A DNA stretch of 48,660 nucleotides from JAGDMS01 sp050015455 (GTDB taxonomy: Bacteria; Desulfobacterota; Binatia; HRBIN30). A model generated the notes under the pieces. It saw nothing but the letters and a program-made list of their open reading frames with translations. It was not told where the DNA came from and ran no database searches. The stretch is from assembly GCA_050015455.1 (NCBI GenBank), contig JBEKBJ010000026.1:1-48660 (forward strand). Direction: 5' to 3'. The position numbers were made by a program, and so were the translations under genes. Shown here one piece after another: positions 8,479 to 16,131 of this stretch (within the stretch, counting starts at the first letter, position 1; every line of letters begins with the position of its first letter).

Positions 8479-9609
8479 TCACCAGTAGTGGAAGATCACG
8501 GTGAACACCGCATCGGCGACGATGATCAAGAAGATGGCCGCCACGATCGCCGAGGTGGTAATCCGGCCTACGCTTTCGGCGCCGCCCTCGGCCTGAAAGC
8601 CGCGCAGGCAGCCGACCCCCGCAATCAGAATCGCGAAGGCGACGCTCTTGATCAGCCCCGAGTACACGTCCCAGATGCCCAGCGCCAGGCGCGTCTGCCG
8701 CACGTAGACCTGCACGGGCAACCCGAGGCCAACTACTGCGACCGTCAAGCCCCCCAGGATGCCAACCAGGTCGGCGCCGAGCGTCAGGCACGGCAACATC
8801 ACGAGCAAGGCCAGCACCTTGGGCGTGACCAGGAAGCGCGTGCGGTCCAAGCCCATGGTGGTGAGCGCGTCCACCTCGTCCGACACCTTCATCGTGCCGA
8901 TCTCCGCGGCGAAGGCGGCGCCCGAGCGTCCGGCCGCGATGATCGCCGTCATCAGCGGCCCGAGCTCGCGCACGATCGACAGCCCCACGAGGTTGGCCAC
9001 GTAGATGTCGGCACCGAACTGGGTCAGCTGCACCGCCGCCTGAAAGGCCGTGATCAACCCCATCAGAAAGCTGATCAGCGACACGATCGGCACAGCGTCG
9101 AGGCCGGTGCGTTCCATGTAAAGCCAGGTCTCCCGCCAGCGGATGCGCCGTGGTTTCCGCAACGCTTCCCACATGCCGAGGACCACTTCGCCCGCAAACA
9201 CGAGCAGCGCGCTCACGTCGGAGAGCACATGGAGCATCTCTTCGCCAATCCGCATGGTGAGCCCGACCGTGCGCGGCCGTGCCGGCGGCGGTGGCGCCAG
9301 CAACGCTTCTTGGTCGACCAGGCTCAGAAAACCATCGATGGCAGCGGTCGAGGCGCCGATGCGGAGGTCTGCGCCCATGCGGGCCAGCCGCTGCCGTAAA
9401 CCGATCAGCACCGCCCCGCCACCGCTGTCGAAGTACTCGACGCCCGACAGATCGAGCACCACCTCACGCGTCTGACTCGGCAGCCGCGCCGTGACGTCGC
9501 CCAGCAGCCGCTGCGCGTTGCCGATTTCGATCCGCCCCCGGATCGTCACGGCGACGGTTCGATCATCAGCCCGCTGCGTCGACAGCTCATACGAACCATC
9601 CTTCGGCAC
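8479..9609 (-). CDS. mlaE: MlaE-type permease with N-terminal STAS domain
   Basis: 376 residues in two modules. Residues ~1-105 form a STAS domain (VVLDLSGVEYFDSGGGAVLI), the counterpart of the separate MlaB protein of E. coli. Residues ~115-376 form the MlaE permease with ELGPLMTAIIAAGRSGAAFA and EIGTMKVSDEVDAL. The fusion is well known in non-enterobacterial MCE operons. First gene of the operon. The start is a GTG at 9609-9607, preceded by a purine-rich AAGAGAGAAAT. A 177-bp spacer to the divergent DAHP synthase should carry both promoters, but none was clear. Confidence 0.93.
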   Translation of the reverse strand: MPKDGSYELSTQRADDRTVAVTIRGRIEIGNAQRLLGDVTARLPSQTREVVLDLSGVEYFDSGGGAVLIGLRQRLARMGADLRIGASTAAIDGFLSLVDQEALLAPPPPARPRTVGLTMRIGEEMLHVLSDVSALLVFAGEVVLGMWEALRKPRRIRWRETWLYMERTGLDAVPIVSLISFLMGLITAFQAAVQLTQFGADIYVANLVGLSIVRELGPLMTAIIAAGRSGAAFAAEIGTMKVSDEVDALTTMGLDRTRFLVTPKVLALLVMLPCLTLGADLVGILGGLTVAVVGLGLPVQVYVRQTRLALGIWDVYSGLIKSVAFAILIAGVGCLRGFQAEGGAESVGRITTSAIVAAIFLIIVADAVFTVIFHYW

Positions 9610-9786
9610 ATTTCTCTCTTACCATCCCAACTGGCCGAGGGCGAGCGCGAGCCCGCTGGCGAGTAATGCCGGGCGTGGGCCTCACGGATGCGCGCCGGCA
9701 GTATGACCATCCCGTTGTCCAGCCGCCGGCTGGCCGCTGCCGACGTGGCTTGACGCAGCGTGTGCCGAACGCCACATTGGTGTCCA

Positions 9787-10854
9787 ATGCTCCAGACTCA
9801 AGATCTCCACGTCGCCGGGACGCAACCGCTGGCTGCGCCCAGTACGCTAAAACGGGAGTTGCCGGCTTCCGACGCCACCTACCAGGTGGTCATCCGTGCC
9901 CGCGCCGCCATCCGCGACATCATAGCGCGAAAGGACCGCCGTCTCCTCGCCATCGTCGGGCCGTGCTCCATTCATGATCCCGAGGCGGCACTCGATTATG
10001 CCACTCGCCTCCGGCGCCTGAGCGATCGGGTGGCGTCAACCATGTTCATCATCATGCGTGTGTACTTTGAAAAGCCACGTACGACCATAGGTTGGAAGGG
10101 TCTCATCAATGATCCCCATTTAGATGGCAGTCGCGATATGCAAACCGGTCTGCGGCTGGCGCGCGCGCTGCTGCTGAAAATCAACGCGCTTGGCTTGCCG
10201 GCCGGAACCGAGTTGCTCGATCCGATCGTGCCGCAGTACCTTGCCGACTTGATCTCCTGGACCGCCATCGGCGCCCGCACGACGGAGAGCCAGACGCACC
10301 GCGAGATGGCCAGTGGCCTGTCCATGCCGGTCGGTTTCAAGAACCGCACCGACGGCAGCCTGCTGATCGCCATCAACGCGATGGAGTCGGCAGGCCAGCC
10401 GCACACGTTCCTCGGTATCGATCAGGAGGGCCACACCGCGATCATCCACACCACCGGCAACCCGGACCGCCACATCATACTGCGCGGCGGCCGGACACCC
10501 AATTATGACGCCGAGAGCGTTTACGGCTGCGAGGAACTCCTGATGAAGGCCGGGCTGCCGCCTGGGATCCTAGTCGACTGTAGTCACGGCCAGACTCACA
10601 AAGACTTCAGACGCCAACCAGAGGTGCTCGCCGATCTCATGCGCCAGATCGCCGGCGGCAACCGGTCGATCATGGGATTTATGCTGGAGAGCAATTTGAA
10701 AGCCGGCAATCAGAAGGTCGTCAACGGCCGGGCGGGACTGGAGTACGGCGTTTCGATCACCGATGCGTGCATCGATTGGGAGACCACCGAACGCTGCCTC
10801 ACCGACGCGGCACAGCTGGCACGCGAGTGTCCAGGTGAGCGTGTGAGCGCGTGA
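9787..10854 (+). CDS. aroG: 3-deoxy-7-phosphoheptulonate synthase (DAHP synthase, class I AroF/G/H type)
   Basis: First step of the shikimate pathway: phosphoenolpyruvate plus erythrose-4-phosphate to DAHP. The sequence follows E. coli AroG closely: AIVGPCSIHDPEAALDYATR, MRVYFEKPRTTIGWKGLIND, PQYLADLISWTAIGARTTES, GFKNRTDGS and SITDACIDWETTE. Metal/substrate residues are visible in GPCSIHD (Cys), HIILRGG (His) and VDCSHGQ (Cys/His). 355 residues from the ATG at 9787; a GTG at 9760 is a less likely start. No leader or attenuator was recognised. One substitution stands out: the usual DFSHAN-like segment reads DCSHGQ. Confidence 0.94.
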   Translation: MLQTQDLHVAGTQPLAAPSTLKRELPASDATYQVVIRARAAIRDIIARKDRRLLAIVGPCSIHDPEAALDYATRLRRLSDRVASTMFIIMRVYFEKPRTTIGWKGLINDPHLDGSRDMQTGLRLARALLLKINALGLPAGTELLDPIVPQYLADLISWTAIGARTTESQTHREMASGLSMPVGFKNRTDGSLLIAINAMESAGQPHTFLGIDQEGHTAIIHTTGNPDRHIILRGGRTPNYDAESVYGCEELLMKAGLPPGILVDCSHGQTHKDFRRQPEVLADLMRQIAGGNRSIMGFMLESNLKAGNQKVVNGRAGLEYGVSITDACIDWETTERCLTDAAQLARECPGERVSA

Positions 10855-11010
10855 GACAGTGAGCCGGCACGCCGGGCGCTCGCGTACCCGCTGACCCGCA
10901 TACTCGCGCACCCAAGCCACTTGCAAGCCGCCCGACTCATGGGCATACGAGAGCGGTACGCAACACCGGCGCACGGGCCGCCGGCTTACCGGCGCACCGA
11001 AGGAGGTCCC

Positions 11011-12207
11011 ATGGATTTCGGATTGAGCGAAGAACAAGAGATGCTGCGCCAGAGTGCGCACCAGTTTCTTGAGGCCGAATGCGGCATGACGTACGTGCGC
11101 AAGATGATGGAGGACGACACCGGCTATTCCGAAGATCAATGGAAGAAGATGGCGGATCTCGGCTGGATGGGTCTCATCTTTCCGGAGCAGTACGGCGGCT
11201 CAGGCTTGAGCATGGCCGACCTTGTCGTCGTGCTCGAAGAGATGGGCCGCGTCGTCATGCCGGGTCCGTTCTTTGCGACCGTGATTTTGGGCGGCCTAGC
11301 GCTCGACCTCGGCGGCTCCGAGACCCAAAAACAACGGTATCTGCCCGATCTCTGTGCGGGCAAGCTCAAGACCACGTTGGCGCAGCTCGAAGAGAGCGGA
11401 CGTTGGGACGCGGAGGGCATCCAGCTGCCGGCGAAGAAAGCGCGCGCGGGGTACAGCCTCTCCGGGAGCAAGCTGTTCGTGCCCGACGCCCACAACGCTG
11501 ACCTTCTCGTGGTGCCGGCACGCACGGCCCGCAAGGGTCCCGACGGCATCAGCTTGTTTCTCGTCGATGCGAAGCAGGAGGGCGTCAAGACGACGCTGCT
11601 GAAGACTATGGATCAGACCCGCAAGCTGTGCGAAGTCACGTTCGACAAGGTTAAGGTCGGCACCGACGTGATCCTCGGCGGTGTCGGCCAGGGGTGGGCG
11701 CTACTCGAGCGCGTGCTCGACCACGCCAAGGTGGCGTTGTGCGCCGAGATCTGTGGCGGCGCCCAGAGGGTGCTCGAGATGAGCGTCGAATACGCCAAGA
11801 TGCGCGAGCAGTTCGGGCGCCCGATCGGCAGTTTCCAGGCGATTCAGCACAAGTGCGCCAACATGATGGTGCAGACGGAGAGCGCCAAGTCGGCGACCTA
11901 CTACGGCGCCTGGGCGGTGGCCAACGACGCGCCCGACGCCCACCTGGCGGCGTGCATGGCCAAGGCCTACTGCTCGGACGCGTACCGCTACGTCACCGCG
12001 GAGGGCATTCAGATTCACGGCGGCATCGGCTTCACCTGGGAGCACGACATGCATATCTACTTCAAGCGCGCCAAAGGTTCTGAAGTCACTTTTGGTGATG
12101 CTACCTGGAACCGAGAGCTGGTAGCGCGAGAGGTGTTGGACAAGCCGGACGCGGGCGAGGAGTTGGGCGTGACGCCTGAGGGGCCGGCGCAGGTCGGGCC
12201 TGGCTAG
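11011..12207 (+). CDS. acyl-CoA dehydrogenase family protein
   Basis: 398-residue FAD flavoprotein. N-terminal MDFGLSEEQEMLRQSAHQFL; the central domain has PEQYGGSGLSMADL; the C-terminal domain has EQFGRPIGSFQAIQHKCANM and GIQIHGGIGFTWEHDMHIYFKRA. The segment after that (TFGDATWNREL) lacks an obvious catalytic Glu, as in several FadE-type members that act on steroid or unusual acyl-CoAs, so the substrate is open. AGGAGGT at 11001-11007 sits 3 nt before the ATG and fixes the start. It faces the BadI-like gene convergently (24-bp gap). Confidence 0.9.
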   Translation: MDFGLSEEQEMLRQSAHQFLEAECGMTYVRKMMEDDTGYSEDQWKKMADLGWMGLIFPEQYGGSGLSMADLVVVLEEMGRVVMPGPFFATVILGGLALDLGGSETQKQRYLPDLCAGKLKTTLAQLEESGRWDAEGIQLPAKKARAGYSLSGSKLFVPDAHNADLLVVPARTARKGPDGISLFLVDAKQEGVKTTLLKTMDQTRKLCEVTFDKVKVGTDVILGGVGQGWALLERVLDHAKVALCAEICGGAQRVLEMSVEYAKMREQFGRPIGSFQAIQHKCANMMVQTESAKSATYYGAWAVANDAPDAHLAACMAKAYCSDAYRYVTAEGIQIHGGIGFTWEHDMHIYFKRAKGSEVTFGDATWNRELVAREVLDKPDAGEELGVTPEGPAQVGPG

Positions 12208-12231
12208 CATTGCAGGGCGCTCCGGCAGCCC

Positions 12232-13020
12232 TTACATATTCCACACACCCTTGAGCTTCCGGAACGCGGGCGGCCGCTTCTCCACAAACGCCCTTCCGCC
12301 TTCCATTGATTCCTCGGTGCTCCAGTACAGATCGAGCGCGGCATAACCGACTTGTTCGATGCCGTAGATGTTGTCGGAGTCGGCATTGAACGAGCTCTTG
12401 GCGATGCGCAGCGCCGTCGGGCTCATGCTCAGGATTTCCTTGCACCAGGCCTGCACTTCCTCATCGAGCTTGTCGTGCGGCACGACCTTGTTGACCAGCC
12501 CCATCGCCAAGGCCTCTTGCGCGTTGTACCTACGGCACAGGTACCAAATTTCTCGCGCCTTCTTCTCGCCGACGAGGCGCGCGAGATAGGCGGTGCCGTA
12601 GCCCGGGTCGACGCTGCCGACCTTCGGCCCGACCTGTCCGAAGATCGCCTTCTCCGACGCAATCGAGAGGTCGCACACCACGTTGAGGACGTTTCCGCCT
12701 CCGATGGCGTAGCCGTTGACGGCGGCAATCACCGGCTTGGGCATGTGCCGGATGACGCCATGCATATGCGAGACCTCTCCACCGCGGAAGCCGTATCTGC
12801 CACCCTTCTTCGCCTTTTGGTCTCCGCCGGTGCAAAAAGCCTTGTCGCCGGCACCGGTGAGCACCGCCACACCAATCGCCTCGTCATCCCACGCGTCCTG
12901 GAAGGCCTCAATCATCTCGTGCACCGTCTCCGCCCGAAAGGCGTTCATGACCTCCGGCCGGTTGATCGTGACTTTCGCAATCCCATCCTTCTTCTCGTAC
13001 AAGATGTCCTCGAACGTCAT
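12232..13020 (-). CDS. crotonase-family hydrolase/cyclase, BadI or MenB type
   Basis: 262-residue enoyl-CoA hydratase-fold protein. The block GDKAFCTGGDQ, the block VIAAVNGYAIGGGNVL, and GQVGPKVGSVDPGYGTAYLARLVG then EKKAREIWYLCRRY match the subfamily that contains MenB (naphthoate synthase) and BadI (2-ketocyclohexanecarboxyl-CoA hydrolase). SVDPGYGTA is closer to BadI from memory. A role in alicyclic or aromatic acid breakdown is therefore possible but unproven, since no menaquinone genes are nearby. The start at 13020 has GAGGAGA upstream. An upstream in-frame ATG at 13062 is disfavoured. Confidence 0.85.
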   Translation of the reverse strand: MTFEDILYEKKDGIAKVTINRPEVMNAFRAETVHEMIEAFQDAWDDEAIGVAVLTGAGDKAFCTGGDQKAKKGGRYGFRGGEVSHMHGVIRHMPKPVIAAVNGYAIGGGNVLNVVCDLSIASEKAIFGQVGPKVGSVDPGYGTAYLARLVGEKKAREIWYLCRRYNAQEALAMGLVNKVVPHDKLDEEVQAWCKEILSMSPTALRIAKSSFNADSDNIYGIEQVGYAALDLYWSTEESMEGGRAFVEKRPPAFRKLKGVWNM

Positions 13021-13142
13021 GGATCTCTCCTCTTCGATCTCTCCTACGCCAGGCCGCGGCACTATACATCTCCGCTCCTGCTCGCGGCAACCGACGTGAC
13101 GCGTTTGCCTCTTGCCTCCTTCAATGCTCTGATTCCGTCGCC

Positions 13143-13265
13143 ATGCTGCGGCCTGAGCTGGTGCAGAAGGAAGCCATCCTGCTCGATTGGATCGCGCACA
13201 TCCACGCGCAGGGGATCCGGCGGCCGAGCTATCCCGCGGATCAACGGGCAGAGCAGCAACTGTAA
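13143..13265 (+). other. spacer with small unassigned open frame (40 codons)
   Basis: The 315-bp gap 13021-13335 holds one short frame starting MLRPELVQKEAILLDWIAH and ending PADQRAEQQL. It has no ribosome site and no recognised family. It may be the tail of a lost gene. Nothing else is evident in this gap apart from the ribosome site of the cupin gene. Confidence 0.2.
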
Positions 13266-13335
13266 GACACGATAGCGGGTCGGTATCGGCGGGCCAGGTA
13301 CGTTCATGTACACTTAAGAAAGGAGGGCTTTTTTC

Positions 13336-13611
13336 ATGCGCGACATTATCGTGAAGGCGAACCCCAGCGAAGCGGAGCTCCGAGGACTAGGCGTGTCGAA
13401 TTGGCCGATATGGACAAAGGAGGTCTCGAAGTTTCCGTGGCACTACGATGAAGATGAGACCTGTTACCTTCTTGAGGGGGACGTAACCGTTACGCCCGAA
13501 GGCCGAGAGCCTGTGCGTTTCGGCAAGGGCGATCTCGTGACCCTTCCCAAGGGCATGTCTTGCGTTTGGGATATCCGCAAGGCCGTGCGCAAGCACTACC
13601 GGCTCGGGTAG
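13336..13611 (+). CDS. small cupin protein (Cupin_3/DUF861-like)
   Basis: 91-residue single cupin domain: FPWHYDEDETCYLLEGDVTVTP and FGKGDLVTLPKGMSCVWDI follow the cupin_3 pattern, with WHYDEDETCYLLEG replacing the classic His-rich motif 1. Such proteins are usually cytosolic and of unknown ligand. AAAGGAGGG about 9 nt before the ATG supports the start. It stands just outside the left edge of the accessory island, with no obvious partner. Confidence 0.8.
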   Translation: MRDIIVKANPSEAELRGLGVSNWPIWTKEVSKFPWHYDEDETCYLLEGDVTVTPEGREPVRFGKGDLVTLPKGMSCVWDIRKAVRKHYRLG

Positions 13612-13705
13612 GTTGCGCTGTCGGCACGCGTGCCTTTCGAGAGAGACCCTGGCGGCCGTAGCGCTGAATTGGAGAGAGCCCGAGAGCCCACCGTGCTGGC
13701 ATGCG

Positions 13706-13719
13706 GGCATTTTACGCGG
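13706..13719. repeat. 14-bp direct repeat, left copy, at edge of accessory island
   Basis: GGCATTTTACGCGG here recurs exactly at 20693-20706 in the same orientation. Both copies have GAGAGCCC a little upstream. The two bracket all the toxin-antitoxin, surface-protein and broken-gene content of 13.7-20.7 kb. A 14-mer match somewhere in a window this size is not rare by chance; the location is what makes it notable. Confidence 0.5.
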
Positions 13720-13780
13720 TAATCTGCTCACATGATTGCACGACAACTGATGCCTACCTTGCAGCGGTCGACGCAAAACC

Positions 13781-14437
13781 CTGCGTTCGTACGCCGCGAC
13801 TTACCTGAAGGAAGAGGTGCAAGCGGAGAGCCTGAGCCGCAACCTCGAAGGCTTCGCGCGCTTTCTCAGCATCGCCGCGGACTGGGCCGGCCATCATCTG
13901 GACCTTTCGAAGCTCGCCGCAGCGGCGCAGGTGGCGCGGCAGTCCGCCGCACGGTATTTCGAGATTCTGGAGGATACGTTGATCGTTGGTCGCACCGAGC
14001 CGTTCACCAAGAGCCCCACGCGGCGGCTCGTCCAACATCCGAAGTTCTACTTCTTCGATATCGGCGTACGGAACGGGCTGCTGGGCAGCTTCGAGGTGTC
14101 GAGCGATCGCATCGGGTTGCTGTTCGAGCAACTGTTCTTCTCCCAGCTCGCCGCCGGTGCGGCAGCCGCAGACCGTGATGTGCGCATTGCATCGTATCGG
14201 ACAGAGCACGGCGCCGAGGTCGACTTCATCGTCGACACGGGGCGCGAGGTTTGGGCCGCCGAGCTGAAGGCCTCGCGACACGTGAACAAGACCGACCTGC
14301 GCGGAGCGCATTCGTTTGCCGATTTCTTCGGCAGGAAACACCGCTCCTTGGTGCTCTATCTCGGCACGGAGCGCCGCCGGCTAGAGGGCATCGATGTCCT
14401 TCCCTGGCAGGAGGGGTTGCACGCGATCGGGCTGTGA
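13781..14437 (+). pseudogene. truncated AAA_14/DUF4143 ATPase, C-terminal part only
   Basis: The frame reads LRSYAATYLKEEVQAESLSR onward, then LAAAAQVARQSAARYFEILEDTLIV, FYFFDIGVRNGLLGSFE, a nuclease-like EHGAEVDFIVDTG and AAELKASRHVNKTDLRG, ending VLPWQEGLHAIGL. This matches the middle and C-terminal (DUF4143) portion of the common bacterial AAA_14-DUF4143 ATPases. The N-terminal ~200 residues with the Walker A P-loop are absent, and an in-frame TGA lies just upstream (about 13749). A GTG at 13817 could give a 206-residue product, but the ATPase core is lost, so it is called broken. Confidence 0.75.
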
Positions 14438-14736
14438 ACGCTCGTGTCCGCTGCTTGCCGCCCGCGGCAATGCCAACTCGCGTTCTCGCCTGACGAAGAC
14501 CGTCGCAGGCTCCTCGTTCATCTCGGCGAGCGCGCCTTCAACACCTCCGATGGGGTTGAGGCGCTGCCGGCAGTAGAGTTTGCGCGTCAGCTTGCGGACG
14601 GCCGCATCTGAACCGATCGGTGGTTTGCGTGAAATCCGAACTCGTTCGGAAACATGGGTGACACTCTGATATCCGTTACCGTCACAAGCCGTCAGGTTTC
14701 CTCCTGGCGGCTCGTTCTCGCTGTCAGCGACCGACC
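14438..14736. other. spacer with decayed coding text
   Basis: No intact gene. A frame near 14470-14610 reads protein-like (LAFSPDEDRRRLLVHLGERA ... ALPAVEFARQLADGRI, stop at ~14610) but has no start and no recognised family. It looks like the 3' end of a lost gene. GACGAAGACCG within it recurs near 19811. Confidence 0.3.
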
Positions 14737-14843
14737 GAGAGTGTCGATAAACTTGCAAACCCGGCTTCGACAAGCTCAGCCTGAGCGGTAGTGGCTTTGA
14801 TGTCATTGAACTTTTCCGCTCGCCCTGAGCCTGTCGAAGGGCG
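14737..14843 (+). repeat. 107-bp palindromic repeat, left copy of an inverted pair
   Basis: Begins GAGAGTGTCGATAAACTTGC, passes through CTTCGACAAGCTCAGCCTGAGCGG and ends GAGCCTGTCGAAGGGCG. Its reverse complement is at 19863-19969 with four differences over 107 bp. The internal arms (CGACAAGCTCAG / GAGCCTGTCG) can fold into a hairpin. The CTCAGGGCGAGCGG core is shared with copies A, B and C elsewhere in the window. Confidence 0.85.
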
Positions 14844-14861
14844 CAATCCGAGAAGATCGAC

Positions 14862-14931
14862 GGTCTCGACGGGTCAGTGACACCCGGTGCGCGTCAAAAG
14901 CGAACACGGCGACGAACTGGCGGGGTCTATG
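14862..14931. repeat. composite direct repeat, left copy (flanks the Cys-rich gene)
   Basis: GGTCTCGACGGGTCAGTGACACC (14862-14884) and GACGAACTGGCGGGGTCTATG (14911-14931) recur in the same order and orientation at 15946-15968 (3 mismatches) and 16028-16048 (exact). Spacing differs (49 versus 82 bp). The pair brackets the Cys-rich surface protein gene. It may be a shared regulatory region or the ends of a decayed mobile unit. Confidence 0.6.
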
Positions 14932-15039
14932 AGAATCCGCGACAACAGTTCAACCGCCACTGCAGCCGCGACGATTTGAACGCTGGTGTGATCAGCGGCT
15001 GCCTGACGATCCCAAAATGGTCAGCCGTGAGCGCGCAAC

Positions 15040-15753
15040 TCACCGGCGGGCGAGAACCGCACGACGCAGGCCGACGACCCCAAGCACCGCCAGTACGAAA
15101 CCGAGCGCGATGAGACCGCGCGGCGAGGCCGCTGGCGCCGCCGTGCCCTGGGCTTGGCAGAGACCAACCTTGCCAGGCAACGTGCAGGATTGACCCGGTT
15201 GGTTGCAGGGCACGTTGCAACACACCCCACCAGGCGCGCAGAACGTGGAGGCACATTGCGCGCTGCTGACGCACGCGTCGCCTAAGGCGAGTGGGGTGGG
15301 TGTCGGCGTACTCGTTGGCGTTGGCGTAACTGTGGGCGTCGGCGTAGTTGTGCCCGTCGGTGTGGGCGTAGCGGTCGGGCAAGGTGGTTCTTCCGCACCC
15401 CCGCACGGGAGACAGGTTCCCGTCTGGCAGGACAGGCCTGGAGCACATTGGGAAGCCATGGTGCAGGCAGCCCCGTCGGGGCAGTCGGCGCTCTGGCCAC
15501 AGCAAGTGTTGGCGTTGCAGGTCCCGCCCGCGCATTGAGAGGAGCTGTCGCAGGCAGCCCCGTCGGGGCAGTCGGCGCTCTGACCACAGCAAGTGCCGGC
15601 GTTGCAGGTGAGGCTGCAACACGAGCTACCGTAAGTGCAGGTCCCGCCGTCGTTAGTACAAACCGCCTCGATGAATGAGGGGACACTGACGACCAGGAGA
15701 AGGGCGGTGCTTGCCGTTACCAACAATCTCTTCAGTGAGTGATGCTGGTTCAT
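15040..15753 (-). CDS. secreted Cys-rich repeat protein with Thr/Pro linker and C-terminal sorting-like tail
   Basis: 237 residues. The signal peptide MNQHHSLKRLLVTASTALLL... is followed by disulfide-type repeats in which CCGQSADCPDGAAC occurs twice, 29 residues apart. A long TPTPTPT linker follows, then a second small Cys domain (CASTFCAPGGVCCNVPCNQPG). The C terminus has ASPRGLIALGFVLAVLGVVGLRR, a short polar motif, one transmembrane helix and Arg residues, like MYXO-CTERM/IPTL-type anchors (no exact match claimed). GAGGAGG six nt before the ATG fixes the start. A cell-surface role is inferred; no enzyme motif is seen. Flanked by direct repeats. Confidence 0.72.
   Translation of the reverse strand: MNQHHSLKRLLVTASTALLLVVSVPSFIEAVCTNDGGTCTYGSSCCSLTCNAGTCCGQSADCPDGAACDSSSQCAGGTCNANTCCGQSADCPDGAACTMASQCAPGLSCQTGTCLPCGGAEEPPCPTATPTPTGTTTPTPTVTPTPTSTPTPTPLALGDACVSSAQCASTFCAPGGVCCNVPCNQPGQSCTLPGKVGLCQAQGTAAPAASPRGLIALGFVLAVLGVVGLRRAVLARR
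15466..15609 (-). repeat. internal 87-bp-period tandem repeat in the Cys-rich gene
   Basis: A ~57-bp block beginning GGCAGCCCCGTCGGGGCAGT is present at 15466 and again at 15553 with only a few differences. It encodes the duplicated CCGQSADCPDGAAC unit (29-residue period). The near identity points to recent tandem duplication. Confidence 0.75.
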
Positions 15754-15945
15754 CAGTGACCTCCTCGTGCACTTTTGCCGTGACGGCATCTACCATGAGC
15801 CAGTTGCGAGCGTCAAACGAGCGGTACCGCTTGCTGCGATCGTCACTGTCACCCGTCGCGCCTGTGCTCCTGGTCGGAGTGCTCTTGCTCGCCGAGAGTC
15901 AAGCAGCTCAAGATCAGGCGCACGCCCGTCCAGGGTTCCGCGGTA

Positions 15946-16048
15946 GGTCTCGACCGGATAGTGACACCAGCACCCAGGGCAAGGGGCAAACGTGGGGCCA
16001 AGACGCCGCAATCCCCATGGGGAAGCCGACGAACTGGCGGGGTCTATG
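15946..16048. repeat. composite direct repeat, right copy, in spacer upstream of beta-helix gene
   Basis: Second copy of the arrangement at 14862-14931 (see there). It sits in the 378-bp gap 15754-16131 between the divergent Cys-rich and beta-helix genes. No other gene or clear promoter was seen in that gap. Confidence 0.6.
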
Positions 16049-16131
16049 GCAATCCGCGGCCACCGAGCCACCTTAGCCTTTGAGGACCTTGCCTTGACCG
16101 GCACTGCCCGTCGGTGTAAACGCCGGTGCTC

